DNA of 64,000 bases from Gammaproteobacteria bacterium (GTDB lineage Bacteria; Pseudomonadota; Gammaproteobacteria; Pseudomonadales; Porticoccaceae), in NCBI GenBank assembly GCA_018069465.1, contig JAGPUW010000014.1, positions 124,001-188,000 of the forward strand. The letters run 5' to 3'. This document shows positions 41,154 through 50,374 of this stretch, one piece after another. The notes beneath the pieces are model-generated. The model was not told where the DNA came from. It worked only from the letters and a program-made list of their open reading frames with translations, and searched no databases. The stretch's first letter is position 1, and each line of letters begins with the position of its first letter. The translations under genes were made by a program, and so were the position numbers.

Positions 41154-42080
41154 ATGGTTGATGCAAATATGTCCCAGGGTGCGGATCCGCTAAAAAGTAT
41201 TTTCTATGCGCTATTTGCCAATGGTGCCATTGCGATCGCCAAAGGCTTTGCCGCGTGGATTACCGGTTCCGGGGCGATGCTGGCCGAAGCTATCCACTCG
41301 GTTGCCGATTGTAGCAATCAACTTCTCCTGTTGCTCGGTATCAAAAAGGCCAAGCGCCCGCCTTCACCCGATTACCCCCTGGGTTACGGTAAGGAAATCT
41401 ATTTCTGGTCATTTTTGGTGGCCCTGATGCTCTTTACCCTCGGTGGTGTTTTTTCCATCTATGAGGGCTGGCACAAGCTGCACCAACCTGAGGCGCTGAG
41501 CTCACCCTGGTTAGCCATCGGTGTGCTGGTATTTGCCATGGTGGCCGAGGGCTTGTCGCTGCTCGGTTGTATAAGGGAGATCAATAAAATTCGTCCCTCG
41601 GGCCAAAGTTACTGGCGCTGGTTTCGCGATACCCGCCACAGTGACCTGATGGTGGTATTTGGTGAAGAACTGGCGGCATTGCTGGGCCTTAGTTTGGCCT
41701 TGACTGCCTTATTTGCTGTCATGGTGACGGGCAATCCCATTTATGATGCCTGGGGTAGTATCGCGATTGGCCTGTTGTTGGTAGTGGTGGCGGTCTTAAT
41801 TGGCGTGGAGATTAAGGCCCTGCTGGTGGGTCAGGGTGTCGAGGCTCATACTCGTGTGGAAATGATCGACTTTCTCGAAAATGAATCGAGTGTCGATAAG
41901 GTGTTTAATTTACTGACCCTGCAGTTGGGCAACGATGTGATGGTGGCCGTGAAAGCAAAAATGGCGACAATGGATGGGGCTAGGGAGTTGGTGGCCGATA
42001 TTAATCAAACTGAGACGCTGTTTCGACAGCGCTTTCCCCAGGTGCAATGGCTGTTCTTCGAACCGGATGTGGAGGATTAG
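41154..42080 (+). CDS. Cation diffusion facilitator family transporter
   Basis: The protein is about 308 aa from the ATG at 41154; starts at 41106 or 41169 are also possible, and none has a clear ribosome-binding site. Six membrane helices include the metal site [23 protein letters not shown] (HSxxD) and the longer second-site region with a large [27 protein letters not shown]. It belongs to the CDF/ZntB-like group that exports Zn, Fe or other divalent metals using the proton gradient. The C-terminal cytoplasmic domain is short. The end is 4 bp from the next start, so the LEA-like lipoprotein is coupled. Confidence 0.85.
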   Translation: MVDANMSQGADPLKSIFYALFANGAIAIAKGFAAWITGSGAMLAEAIHSVADCSNQLLLLLGIKKAKRPPSPDYPLGYGKEIYFWSFLVALMLFTLGGVFSIYEGWHKLHQPEALSSPWLAIGVLVFAMVAEGLSLLGCIREINKIRPSGQSYWRWFRDTRHSDLMVVFGEELAALLGLSLALTALFAVMVTGNPIYDAWGSIAIGLLLVVVAVLIGVEIKALLVGQGVEAHTRVEMIDFLENESSVDKVFNLLTLQLGNDVMVAVKAKMATMDGARELVADINQTETLFRQRFPQVQWLFFEPDVED

Positions 42081-42084
42081 CCGG

Positions 42085-42567
42085 GTGAAGAGCTTGGCTG
42101 GGTCTTTTAGACGTACCTTTTACTCCAGCGTGGCTGTATTACTGGCTGTTCTGCTGTCGTCCTGTGCGCTGCTCGATCCAGCCTATGAAAAACCAGCGGT
42201 GCATTTGGTGAAAATAGCGCCGCTGTCTTCCCGTGGGCTAGAGCAACGTTTTCGCGTTGACCTTAAAATTATCAACCCCAATCGCTCGGGGCTGAGTGTT
42301 TCGGGGATGTCCTACACCTTGAAACTTAACGGTGAAAAGGTCGTCAAGGGTGTCACTGGACAAATATCCGAGATTCCCCCCTACTCCGAAACTATTGTGC
42401 AAGTTGAGGCGTCGACCAACATACTGGCAGGCCTGCGCTTGATCTCCTCCCTGTTAAATAAGCCCGGTAGGGAGTTGCACTACGAGCTGGAAACAAAGCT
42501 GCGTTCTGGCTGGTGGCCGCTGCCGATTAACATCATTGAAAGTGGCGACATAGCTCTGCCACAGTGA
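42085..42567 (+). CDS. LEA type 2 (WHy-domain) lipoprotein
   Basis: The 160-aa protein from a GTG at 42085 has GGAGGA 9 bases upstream, which decides this start. The signal peptide ends in LLSSC, a lipobox with Cys around residue 24. The mature part has the WHy/LEA14 pattern: LEQRFRVDLKIINPNRSGLSVSGMSYTLKLNGEKVVKGVTGQISEIPPYSETIVQVEAS. Such lipoproteins are found widely in gammaproteobacteria and are implicated in desiccation or hypo-osmotic stress, without a firm mechanism. slyX follows 42 bp later. Confidence 0.82.
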   Translation: MKSLAGSFRRTFYSSVAVLLAVLLSSCALLDPAYEKPAVHLVKIAPLSSRGLEQRFRVDLKIINPNRSGLSVSGMSYTLKLNGEKVVKGVTGQISEIPPYSETIVQVEASTNILAGLRLISSLLNKPGRELHYELETKLRSGWWPLPINIIESGDIALPQ

Positions 42568-42609
42568 ATCATCTTCTGTATACATAAACGGTCTTTGAAT
42601 GAGTAGGTT

Positions 42610-42816
42610 ATGAGTGATCAACGCTGCACTGAACTAGAAATCAAGCTGGCCTACCAGGAGGATGTTGTCAAAGCCCTCAACGATGTGGTGTGTCGCCAGC
42701 AGAAGAGTATTGATAGGCTTGAGCAGACTTGCCGTTATCTGATGCAGCGAGTACAGGAGGATACGCAGAGCCCCGTCGCCGAAGCACCTGATCAGGAACG
42801 CCCTCCGCATTATTGA
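42610..42816 (+). CDS. slyX: SlyX protein
   Basis: The 68-aa, wholly helical protein with the SlyX pattern ELEIKLAYQEDVVKALNDVVCRQQKSIDRLEQTCRYLMQRV is a short coiled coil, and it ends in the conserved ERPPHY. Its function is unknown. In E. coli slyX lies near fkpA and slyD; here it follows the LEA-like lipoprotein. Confidence 0.9.
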   Translation: MSDQRCTELEIKLAYQEDVVKALNDVVCRQQKSIDRLEQTCRYLMQRVQEDTQSPVAEAPDQERPPHY

Positions 42817-43058
42817 ATGTGCCTTGTTTGAGACAGTTTTCCCGCTCTCCAAAACCTGCCGCAGCATTGACGTTGTCACCCTTATACGACTGTGAACTAG
42901 TGCACTGATAAAAGTGGGCGTTGCCACTAGTCTATGCGCCTGAGAGTGCGGGGCCGATTGGTGTAGTTTTAAGGCCTGATACTAATAATAAAGGACGAAA
43001 CGTAATAAGGGACATAGCGTTTGTTCAAGCAGATGACTTAAATGTCTTCGGGGTGTCG

Positions 43059-44693
43059 ATGTCAAATAATGTGGAAGCGATTTTAAACCAGTTGCGCGGA
43101 GTGATTGTCAGTGGTGATGCTGACGGCGTTAATGTTTGGCTAAAGGATTTGACCAATGAGTCTAATCAAGAGGCCGTCAATGATGCCATTCGTGAATTGG
43201 GTCGGATTGATGTCAACTTAATTGTTTTCCTGGCGCGTTTTATTGCCCAGAACAGAGGTGTCTCGACGACCCATCCCTTGCTCGAAGATCTGCTATTTGA
43301 ACAGGTGTTAGCCAGCCCCGATATGCTGGTGGAAATGCTGGCCAATAGTGATGATGTTCAGGAAATTGCCTATTACATTCACTGCATTGAATCTCTCGCT
43401 CTAGAGTCTGCGACCCTGGGCCTGGAGACGAAACTGGCGGCAGTGTCGGATGAGGGCCTGTTAATCAGTATGCTGGGTGCCATCGCTAAAATTGGCTATT
43501 GTCATAATCCACAAAATCTTGCCGATTACCTCTATGCCTCTAATCGCGACATTATTGCCGCCGCCATTGGCGCTCTGGGCAGCATTGGCTCCCATGAAGC
43601 GGTGCAGTTATTGAGTGACAGAATGGGCACGGACAGTGATTTTGACCGCTTGATTCTCGATCAATTTGCTGAAATCCAGGACCAGTTCTGTATTGAAAAG
43701 CTCAGTGAAACACTGGCTTCGCATATCACTCATGTGAGGAACTACGGCAAGGCAAAGCTCGCTGAAATGGGCGCCAAGGTGATTCCTGTCATCATTGAAA
43801 ACCTGAGCAGCGATGATACCGACCTGGTTGTTCACACCTTGAATGTACTCGGTGATATCTTCGATGAAAGTGCCGTAAAGCCAATAAAAAATTTACTCCA
43901 TAATCACCCGGCAGATGCCAATATTCGCTTTGCAGCTTATGAAACACTGGGTCGATTGCCCAGTCAGAAAATTGCTCTCGCCCTTGCTGACGGCCTCAAT
44001 GACAAAGACGACAATGTGCGTCTGGCGGCCTCCAGAGCCATCAATAACAACTATTCACGGATGTTGGGGGTGGGTGTGAAAAACCTGCTGCACTCAACAG
44101 TGTTTGATAGCGAGAACATTATTGCCGCCATTGTGGAGTCGGAGTCGGATAATATTTTCCTCGATTTATTGGACGAGGAAAACGTAAGGGATGCCCTGTT
44201 TACCTATATCCGGGAGCAAGCACACAGTGATGTGGTTAAATTTTTCAATGTCATTCTGGCGAAGAATGACAGGGGTGACCTGCTGAGCTTTATTCAACCC
44301 AAGCAGCAGCCTGAGCAGAAAACGAAAACACTGGTGTATGCGATTGATGACTCGCGAATGATTTTGAATATCTACCGCAGTGCCTTACATAAGCTCGGCT
44401 ATGAATTTAAACTTTTTGAGTTTCCCGAAACAGCCTTGAAAAATATTGAACAAGATGCCCCGGAATTTGTGTTTACCGATTTGAATATGCCGCTTATTTC
44501 CGGCATCGACCTGACTCGGAAAATACGTGAAATCTACTCCGCCGACGAGTTGCCCATTGTGATGGTGACAACCCAGAGTGAAGATGACTCTAAGGATGAT
44601 GCGCTCGCCGCTGGTGTTAGCGAGGTAATTGGTAAACCCTTCAACGCCGATGCTTTAAAACAGGCGATAGAGCGAAATTACAAGCCGAAGTGA
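43059..44693 (+). CDS. HEAT-repeat protein with a C-terminal response-regulator receiver domain
   Basis: The ATG at 43059 gives 544 aa; the frame is open upstream to a TTG at 42921 but that part is not protein-like. Residues about 20-390 are helical HEAT repeats (EAVNDAIRELGRID, YASNRDIIAAAIGALGSIGSHEAVQLL, VHTLNVLGDIFDESAVKPIKNLL, DDNVRLAASRAINN). Residues about 425-540 form a receiver domain: YAIDDSRMILNIY with the acidic pair, FTDLNMP with the phospho-acceptor Asp474, VTTQSEDD with the Thr, and GKPF with the Lys. All phosphorylation residues are intact. No histidine kinase lies nearby. It is likely a scaffold whose partner binding is phosphorylation-dependent. Confidence 0.85.
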   Translation: MSNNVEAILNQLRGVIVSGDADGVNVWLKDLTNESNQEAVNDAIRELGRIDVNLIVFLARFIAQNRGVSTTHPLLEDLLFEQVLASPDMLVEMLANSDDVQEIAYYIHCIESLALESATLGLETKLAAVSDEGLLISMLGAIAKIGYCHNPQNLADYLYASNRDIIAAAIGALGSIGSHEAVQLLSDRMGTDSDFDRLILDQFAEIQDQFCIEKLSETLASHITHVRNYGKAKLAEMGAKVIPVIIENLSSDDTDLVVHTLNVLGDIFDESAVKPIKNLLHNHPADANIRFAAYETLGRLPSQKIALALADGLNDKDDNVRLAASRAINNNYSRMLGVGVKNLLHSTVFDSENIIAAIVESESDNIFLDLLDEENVRDALFTYIREQAHSDVVKFFNVILAKNDRGDLLSFIQPKQQPEQKTKTLVYAIDDSRMILNIYRSALHKLGYEFKLFEFPETALKNIEQDAPEFVFTDLNMPLISGIDLTRKIREIYSADELPIVMVTTQSEDDSKDDALAAGVSEVIGKPFNADALKQAIERNYKPK

Positions 44694-44741
44694 GTCGTTT
44701 TTTACACCCTTAAAAGAGTCACTTTACTCGCTGCTTAAAAT

Positions 44742-45398
44742 CTAAAGCAGAATGATCTGAAAGTATTCTGGCTCAGAACTGTCTGGCAGTCGAACGACGG
44801 AGTAGTGGCTGCGCACCTCATCTTGATCGAGGCGCGTTATTGCCCCCCTGTCAGTCTTATTGCTTAGCTCAGACACACCGACCTGTACGCCGTTGCGATC
44901 AAACAAAAGAATTTTGAATGCTGGCTGCAAAGCGGCGTCACGGTTTTCCAGTACGACTTTATATTCATACAATTGGGCGCCTTTTTTGCCGGTGCGGGTG
45001 AAAACGATGTTCTTCACATATTGCTTGTCAACTTGAATAACATCATCGTAATTCAGGCCAATAAGGCCGGGTAGTCGCTTCAGTGTGAGTTCTTTTATTT
45101 CATGTTCGAGTGTTTTTATCTGGCTCGTCTGGCTCTCAGACTGCTCGGAGAAATCCGTTAGTTGTTGCCGCAAGCTGCCGCTGACACCCGATGCTAGATT
45201 CGCTTTGCGAACGTAGCTAGCCAGGGCAATAGCCATCAGCAGGTTGATCATCAGAGAAAGAGCGAGTGCGATGCCCAATACCTGGATTAAGCGAGTTCTA
45301 CTGTGGTGAGACCCCGTCACTCTTGATGAAGATCGGCGGCGTGAAGAGTGTTTTGATTCTGGGGTTGCACTTAATTGCGGGTCTATAAATGATGTCAT
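44742..45398 (-). CDS. Single-pass membrane protein with coiled coil, unknown function
   Basis: No family was recognised. The 218-aa protein has a basic Ser/Arg-rich N-terminus (residues 15-36), one membrane helix (about 37-63), and a coiled coil (about 75-108, LRQQLTDFSEQSESQTSQIKTLEHEIKELTLKR). A beta-rich C-terminal domain follows (KNIVFTRTGKKGAQLYEYKVVLENRDAALQPAFKILLFDRNGVQVG) that resembles FxLYD-like extracytoplasmic domains. Its ATG overlaps the MscS stop (ATGA), so it is translationally coupled to the channel and may be a periplasmic modulator or partner of it. Confidence 0.75.
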   Translation of the reverse strand: MTSFIDPQLSATPESKHSSRRRSSSRVTGSHHSRTRLIQVLGIALALSLMINLLMAIALASYVRKANLASGVSGSLRQQLTDFSEQSESQTSQIKTLEHEIKELTLKRLPGLIGLNYDDVIQVDKQYVKNIVFTRTGKKGAQLYEYKVVLENRDAALQPAFKILLFDRNGVQVGVSELSNKTDRGAITRLDQDEVRSHYSVVRLPDSSEPEYFQIILL

Positions 45399-46237
45399 TT
45401 TTCGAAGGAGTCATTGTCGTTGGATTTCAGCAGGCGTATTTCCCGCTGTGGGAAGGGTATTTCGATGCCGGCAAGGTGTAATGCTTTGAAGAGTTGGTCG
45501 TTGACGTTAAAGCGAAGCTGGTGGTACTTGCCAGTCGGCAGCCAATAGCGAATACCGAAATTAATGCTGCTGTCGCCTAATTCATCGATGCCGATCTGTG
45601 GTGGTCGATTTGTGTCGACGCCCAGTTCGTGGAGCACACCTTTAATTGTGGTGGTAACCCGGTCGATGTCGCTGCCATAGGCGACACCTAAGGTGCTTTC
45701 GACGACCTTGAATTCCTTTGAGTTATGAATGATTTCGCCGACGATGTGGCGGTTGGGAATTAAAATAGTGACATCATCTTCGTCGCTGAGAATGGTTTGT
45801 GCCAGGCGCACCTCTTTAACAATACCAGTTACGCCCTGTACGCTAATGGTGTCGCCGACAACAAAGGGGCGAGTGAGGATAATGTTAAAGCCGGCGCCGT
45901 AGTTGGACAGCAAGCCCTGCATGGCCAGACCTGCACCCAGAGACAGGGCGCCGATAGCAGCGATAAAAGGCGTTACGCTGATACCAATTTTGCCGAGGCA
46001 GATAACAGACACGGCAACGATAATAATAATTTTTGTACAGCTGGCGAGAAAGCGGCTCAAGGTGACATCGAGCCCGTGTTTGTCGCAGGTTCGATTGACC
46101 AGTCGTGCGACCCGGTTCGAAACCAGCAAGCCGATGAGCAAGATAATCAGCGCGCCGATAAGTTGAAAGCTATAGGTGACGAAAAAGGTGACGATAAGAT
46201 CGTAAACTTCTTTGAATTGGTCGAGTTCTTGTTTCAT
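45395..46237 (-). CDS. Small-conductance mechanosensitive channel (MscS family)
   Basis: The 280-aa channel has three membrane helices. The pore-lining TM3 reads LGKIGISVTPFIAAIGALSLGAGLAMQGLLSNYGAGFNIILTRPF, rich in Gly and Ala as in MscS. VGDTISVQGVTGIVKEVRLAQTILSDEDDVTILIPN forms the beta domain of the cytoplasmic cage. It is the same size as E. coli MscS (286 aa). It releases solutes on hypo-osmotic shock. It precedes and overlaps the membrane/coiled-coil gene. Confidence 0.9.
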   Translation of the reverse strand: MKQELDQFKEVYDLIVTFFVTYSFQLIGALIILLIGLLVSNRVARLVNRTCDKHGLDVTLSRFLASCTKIIIIVAVSVICLGKIGISVTPFIAAIGALSLGAGLAMQGLLSNYGAGFNIILTRPFVVGDTISVQGVTGIVKEVRLAQTILSDEDDVTILIPNRHIVGEIIHNSKEFKVVESTLGVAYGSDIDRVTTTIKGVLHELGVDTNRPPQIGIDELGDSSINFGIRYWLPTGKYHQLRFNVNDQLFKALHLAGIEIPFPQREIRLLKSNDNDSFEK

Positions 46238-46290
46238 GGGTTTTGTTTGTACGGATGAAATATCAATAGGTTATGGGCGCCAGTATAAAG

Positions 46291-47967
46291 CTAATGCTTG
46301 ATGAATGCCTGCGCCCCAGAGCCGTTTTTGTAGAGGGCTTGTTGGCAGGGCTTAATGGTTTGTACGGCCTTGAGTAAGTTTTGGTTCGATACATAGATTT
46401 CCCGGTTGATATTAAACAAGGTTGGCAGGGTGATTTCGCTGTTATGCGTGTGCGAATAAGCGCGCATTTTCTGGTGAAGCTGGTCGTGGGATTGGGCGAT
46501 GGCGGCATTGATTTTAACAATGGCGTCATCGGCCCAGTCCTTTTCGGACGTTTCCAGAAGACTAAAAATGGCCTTGTATAGAGTGATTATGTCTGTATCT
46601 ATTTGCTTGAGCAGCTCGGCAACCCCCTCCTGTTGGCGAATATCGATGAGATTGGCTCTGATGTCTTTCAGGCTTTTGGTGCTATAGCTGGCGTCGCGTG
46701 CGGCTTCAAGCAAGTTGGCGAGTATTTGTCGCTCGCTATCGTCGAGATCTGCGTCGGGTAGTTGGTGGCTATAGTGTTGGAGCTGCTCTTCGTGGGTCTT
46801 AATATCGGCGTATTGCTCATCAAAGCTCAAAGCTCGTTTTTTTAAACGCTGTTTGATTTCAAGGGCCTGTTTGCTACTGGGCAGCGTTTCTGGGGGCGAT
46901 TTTAAAATGCGTAAATTGAGTAGCAAGGCCTTGTTGATTAGCTCATCGGTATCTCGCTCAATGGCGCGTAGAGCAGCCTCTGGTACCGTCGCTGGCACCA
47001 GCTTGATATGGCTGCAACCGAGCACGCCGGTTTCAGTAAAGCATTGTTCAAGCCACCGGGCAAAGGGTTTTGTGAAAGGCAGAAACAGCGCGATGCCCAT
47101 CAAATTAAACAGGGAGTGAAAGCAGACCAGAGCATACATCGTGTCCTTAATGCCCAGGGTCAACGTGATAAAAGCCAACAGGGGCGTAAGCAACAGCAGA
47201 GCGAGCCCGCTGGTGCCCACGTTGAACAAAAAATGACTGAGGGCGACCCGCCGGGTATTCGATGAACCCTTTACTGAACCCAGCATCAAAGTGGCAGTGG
47301 TGCCTAGATCGGAACCGATAGCGATAGCGGCTGCGGTCGACAGCGGTATTATGTCTGCATTGACGGCACTGAGGATAATGACCATCGTCGCGGAGCTGGA
47401 TTGAATCAGTGCGGTAAACACTACACCGCCAAAGAAATAGATAATCAGGGGGTAATCTTGAAACAAGGATGCATCCACCTGCGTGCCGAGAAAGGACATG
47501 CTCTCCTTCATCCACGAAAGGCCCAGTAATAATAGACCGAAGCCAAATAATAAAGCGGCCTGGTGGTAGCGGAGGGACCCTGCTTTGAAAGTGGCGTAGG
47601 CGAGGGAGCCAAGCGCAATCAAAATTAAGGAGTAGCCATTGAGGTCGAGCTTGAAACCGATAGCAGTGACGATCCAGCCGGTGAACGTAGTGCCCAGGTT
47701 GGCACCAAAAATAATGCCCAGGGCATTTTGAAGGGGCAATATCCCCGAGCCAACAAAGGCCAGTACAAACAAGCCGACCAGAGAACTGCTCTGTAAAAAA
47801 GCCGTGCTGATCGTCCCCACCGCCACCCCCTGTAGAGGTGAGCGAGTGTGATAGCGCAACAGGGTGCGCAGATGGCGGGTACTCAGAGCGCGCAAACTCT
47901 GCTCGAGTATTTTCATGGCGTAAATAAACACGCCGAGCCCCGCGAGCAATTGCCAGAACTGAAACAT
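46291..47967 (-). CDS. Na/Pi cotransporter family protein with PhoU-like domain
   Basis: The 558-aa protein has about nine membrane helices holding two inverted QSSS repeats: STAFLQSSSLVGLFVLAFVGSG and FTALIQSSSATMVIILSAVNADIIPLSTAAAIAIGSDLGTT, diagnostic of the PNaS family. The C-terminal helical region (about residues 340-535) is PhoU-like. It may move phosphate with sodium, though several bacterial members have regulatory roles. Single gene; its promoter lies in the 200-bp divergent gap toward the M15 peptidase. Confidence 0.87.
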   Translation of the reverse strand: MFQFWQLLAGLGVFIYAMKILEQSLRALSTRHLRTLLRYHTRSPLQGVAVGTISTAFLQSSSLVGLFVLAFVGSGILPLQNALGIIFGANLGTTFTGWIVTAIGFKLDLNGYSLILIALGSLAYATFKAGSLRYHQAALLFGFGLLLLGLSWMKESMSFLGTQVDASLFQDYPLIIYFFGGVVFTALIQSSSATMVIILSAVNADIIPLSTAAAIAIGSDLGTTATLMLGSVKGSSNTRRVALSHFLFNVGTSGLALLLLTPLLAFITLTLGIKDTMYALVCFHSLFNLMGIALFLPFTKPFARWLEQCFTETGVLGCSHIKLVPATVPEAALRAIERDTDELINKALLLNLRILKSPPETLPSSKQALEIKQRLKKRALSFDEQYADIKTHEEQLQHYSHQLPDADLDDSERQILANLLEAARDASYSTKSLKDIRANLIDIRQQEGVAELLKQIDTDIITLYKAIFSLLETSEKDWADDAIVKINAAIAQSHDQLHQKMRAYSHTHNSEITLPTLFNINREIYVSNQNLLKAVQTIKPCQQALYKNGSGAQAFIKH

Positions 47968-48167
47968 TTACGGTGTCCGATTGATCTTGTCTGGAGTTTA
48001 GCAAGTAATATCGATAGGTGAGCAGGCCAGTGGAGTCTATCGCTTGATGCCGATCAATTGTGGCTATAAGGCCTGCCGGTGTCCGCCGGTGCCCAGTATT
48101 GCGCTGCGGGGTTCTTCAGGGGGTATTCCTGTATCCTCAGTGCTGGGTTTTTGAGGTGTCAGGGAGC

Positions 48168-48848
48168 ATGGAGCAGTCAGAATTAAGCGCTCAGTGTACG
48201 GGCCAATCGATGAGTCATTTACAGGAGGTATTTCCCGGTCACTTTTTGCACCGAGACGTGGTGGATGCCTACCTGCCATTAGTTGAACAAGCGGCTAAAG
48301 AGGGTATCGCCCTGCGTCTGGCCAGTGGCTTTCGCTCCTTCGAGCGACAATTGTCGATCTGGAATGCAAAGGCCAGGGGTGAGAGGCCCGTTGTCGATAG
48401 TGAGGGCAAGCCCGTGGCAATGGCCGCGTTGAGTGAGCGCGATCAGGTGTTGGCGATATTGCGCTGGTCGGCTTTGCCGGGGGCATCTCGCCATCATTGG
48501 GGCAGCGATATGGATGTCTGGGACAGCGCAGCCGTGAGTGATGATTATCAACTGCAGCTGACCCCGGATGAGTACGCGCCGGGCGGGCCGTTTTATCGCT
48601 GCTCCCTGTGGCTTGATGGGGTGATCCATCGTGGCGAGACTGATTTCTTCCGCCCCTACAATGGGGCTAAAGCCGGTGGTGTGGCAGCAGAACCCTGGCA
48701 CCTGAGCTATCGTCCATTGGCCGCTGTTTGTGAAAAGGCGCTAACGCTGGAGGTGCTGCGCAAGCTGATCGAGAACACAGATATCTGCCTGCAAGGGGCG
48801 ATTCTCGATGATCTTGATGAGATTTATTCACGCTTTATTACTTTGTAG
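48168..48848 (+). CDS. M15B D-alanyl-D-alanine carboxypeptidase family protein
   Basis: The 226-aa protein is taken from the ATG at 48168; the frame is open to 48060 but upstream residues are not family-like. Catalytic marks of VanY/LdcB-type zinc peptidases are RLASGFRSFERQLSIWN, the zinc ligands in SRHHWGSDMDVWD and EPWHLSYRP with the catalytic Glu and third His. These enzymes trim D-Ala or similar from peptidoglycan peptides. No signal peptide is visible from this start, unlike exported relatives, which is odd; it may be cytoplasmic recycling or use another export route. cysE follows 79 bp later. Confidence 0.85.
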   Translation: MEQSELSAQCTGQSMSHLQEVFPGHFLHRDVVDAYLPLVEQAAKEGIALRLASGFRSFERQLSIWNAKARGERPVVDSEGKPVAMAALSERDQVLAILRWSALPGASRHHWGSDMDVWDSAAVSDDYQLQLTPDEYAPGGPFYRCSLWLDGVIHRGETDFFRPYNGAKAGGVAAEPWHLSYRPLAAVCEKALTLEVLRKLIENTDICLQGAILDDLDEIYSRFITL

Positions 48849-48927
48849 TATTGAATCTACAGCGCCTTTCGGCCATATTTCGCCCCTTGTAACAATTGGC
48901 GTTGACGCTGCGAGCGGTACCTTCTCT

Positions 48928-49719
48928 ATGACTCCCCAGCCCGATATCTTGTGGCAGGAAATTCTTGCCGAAGCCCGTGTGTTCTCCGATGACGAGCCGG
49001 TGCTAGCGAGTTTTTTTCACGCCGCCATTCTCAGTCACGATTCGCTCGAAACAGCCCTCGGCTACACGCTGGCCGAAACCCTCGGCAATGTGACCCTTTC
49101 CAAATTGTCCATTCGCCAGGTGTTTGCCGAGGTGCTGCGGGCTGACACGAGTATTAGCGAAAAAATACACCGCGATCTTATTGCCTATCGAGAGCGGGAC
49201 CCGGCTTGTGACAAGTTCGCCATGCCGCTGCTGTATTTCAAGGGTTTTCACGCGCTGCAAATACATCGCATTGGCCATTATCTGTGGCTCCATCAGCGCC
49301 AGGCCCTGGCGGTGCATTTGCAAAGTCTTTGTAGCGAAGTGTTTGCTGTCGATATCCACCCTGGCGCAACAATTGGTGGCGGCATTATGATTGACCACGC
49401 CACCGGCCTGGTGATCGGCGAAACGGCTGTTGTTGAAGATAATGTGTCGATGCTCCACGCCGTGACCCTCGGTGGCATCGGCAATGAGAGCGGTGATCGC
49501 CATCCGAAAATCCGCAGCGGCGTGCTGATTGCAGCGGGGGCTAAAATACTCGGTAATATTGAAATCGGGGAGGGTGCCAAAGTGGGCGCGGGTACATTGG
49601 TGCTGGAGTCGGTGAGCCCGCACACCACGGTGGCGGGGGTGCCGGCGCGCCTGGTCGGCAGACCGCGAGAGGCGGCGCCAGCGCTGGAGATGGATCAGCG
49701 CATCAATTCAACTTCCTAA
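48928..49719 (+). CDS. cysE: Serine O-acetyltransferase
   Basis: A 263-aa hexapeptide-repeat acyltransferase, the first step of cysteine synthesis from serine and acetyl-CoA. The ATG at 48928 gives MTPQPDILWQEILAEARVFSDDEPVLASFFHAAILSHDSLETAL, aligned with E. coli CysE. KFAMPLLYFKGFHALQIHRIGHYLW, VDIHPGATIGGGIMIDHATGLVIGETAVVEDNVSMLHAVTLGG and the left-handed beta-helix up to HTTVAGVPARLVGRP are all present. Feedback inhibition by cysteine is usual. It is cotranscribed with the M15 peptidase by position. Confidence 0.94.
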   Translation: MTPQPDILWQEILAEARVFSDDEPVLASFFHAAILSHDSLETALGYTLAETLGNVTLSKLSIRQVFAEVLRADTSISEKIHRDLIAYRERDPACDKFAMPLLYFKGFHALQIHRIGHYLWLHQRQALAVHLQSLCSEVFAVDIHPGATIGGGIMIDHATGLVIGETAVVEDNVSMLHAVTLGGIGNESGDRHPKIRSGVLIAAGAKILGNIEIGEGAKVGAGTLVLESVSPHTTVAGVPARLVGRPREAAPALEMDQRINSTS

Positions 49720-49776
49720 ACCCGGCACAAAGCCTTTGTCGGGCTTTAACCCAACTAACTAATTCAGCTAACTAAT

Positions 49777-49808
49777 CCAACCAACCAACCAACCAACCAA
49801 CCAACCAA
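49777..49808. repeat. Tetranucleotide microsatellite (CCAA)8
   Basis: Eight perfect CCAA units, flanked on both sides by related CTAACTAATT/CAACTAA units from about 49751 to 49825. It lies in the cysE-dgkA gap, about 105 bp before the dgkA start, and is not inside a gene. Confidence 0.9.
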
Positions 49809-49913
49809 CTAATTCAATTAACTAAGGCTACTGATAATTGGCGGCTTCAAAGTCAATAATAGTCAGCTACGCATGTGGAAAAAAGTCTGATGCATCGAAC
49901 CGAAGGTGGGTTT

Positions 49914-50288
49914 ATGTCCTTGCTGTACCGACGTCTGGTGGGCGCAACGGGGTTTTCTATACAGGGCTTAAAGTCCTGTTTTCGCTATGAAGAAGCCTTT
50001 CGCGTTGAAGTGTTTCTGGTTGTCGTGCTGTCTCCTCTGGGGTTTTATATTGGTGATTCAGCGGGGGATTTCGCCCTGTTGTTTGGCGCCATGTTAATCG
50101 TGCTGATAACAGAATTACTCAATTCTGCCGTTGAGGCCGTCGTCGACCTGGTGACGTCTGACAAAGCCGAATTGGCGGGCCGAGCTAAAGATCAGGCTTC
50201 GGCGGCAGTGATGCTCAGTATGATCTTGTTTGTACTTGTCTGGGCTACCCTGGCCTGGCCGCTTTTTGCGGATACGGCGGTGAAGTGA
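49914..50288 (+). CDS. dgkA: Diacylglycerol kinase
   Basis: The 124-aa inner-membrane enzyme recycles diacylglycerol to phosphatidic acid. The ATG at 49914 is chosen because GAAGGTGG lies 4 bases upstream and the length matches E. coli DgkA (122 aa). An ATG at 49890 and a GTG at 49875 are open but less likely. The family signature ITELLNSAVEAVVDLVTSDKAELAGRAKDQASAAVML holds the active-site Glu and Asn residues, with three membrane helices. The upstream gap contains the CCAA microsatellite. Confidence 0.92.
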   Translation: MSLLYRRLVGATGFSIQGLKSCFRYEEAFRVEVFLVVVLSPLGFYIGDSAGDFALLFGAMLIVLITELLNSAVEAVVDLVTSDKAELAGRAKDQASAAVMLSMILFVLVWATLAWPLFADTAVK

Positions 50289-50374
50289 GAACCGCGTGGC
50301 TGAAATACTCGCCGCGCTAATAAATAATGGCTCAATTGTTGGCAGAAGTTGCCAGTCTACGAAGGGTGCTAAAA

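Noticed and set aside
47147-48004. 285-codon open frame on minus overlapping the Na/Pi cotransporter
   Set aside because: Different frame of the same strand; His/Arg/Pro-rich translation typical of an out-of-frame reading.
49751-49825. CRISPR-like array
   Set aside because: It is a simple CCAA microsatellite with no spacers and no cas genes nearby.
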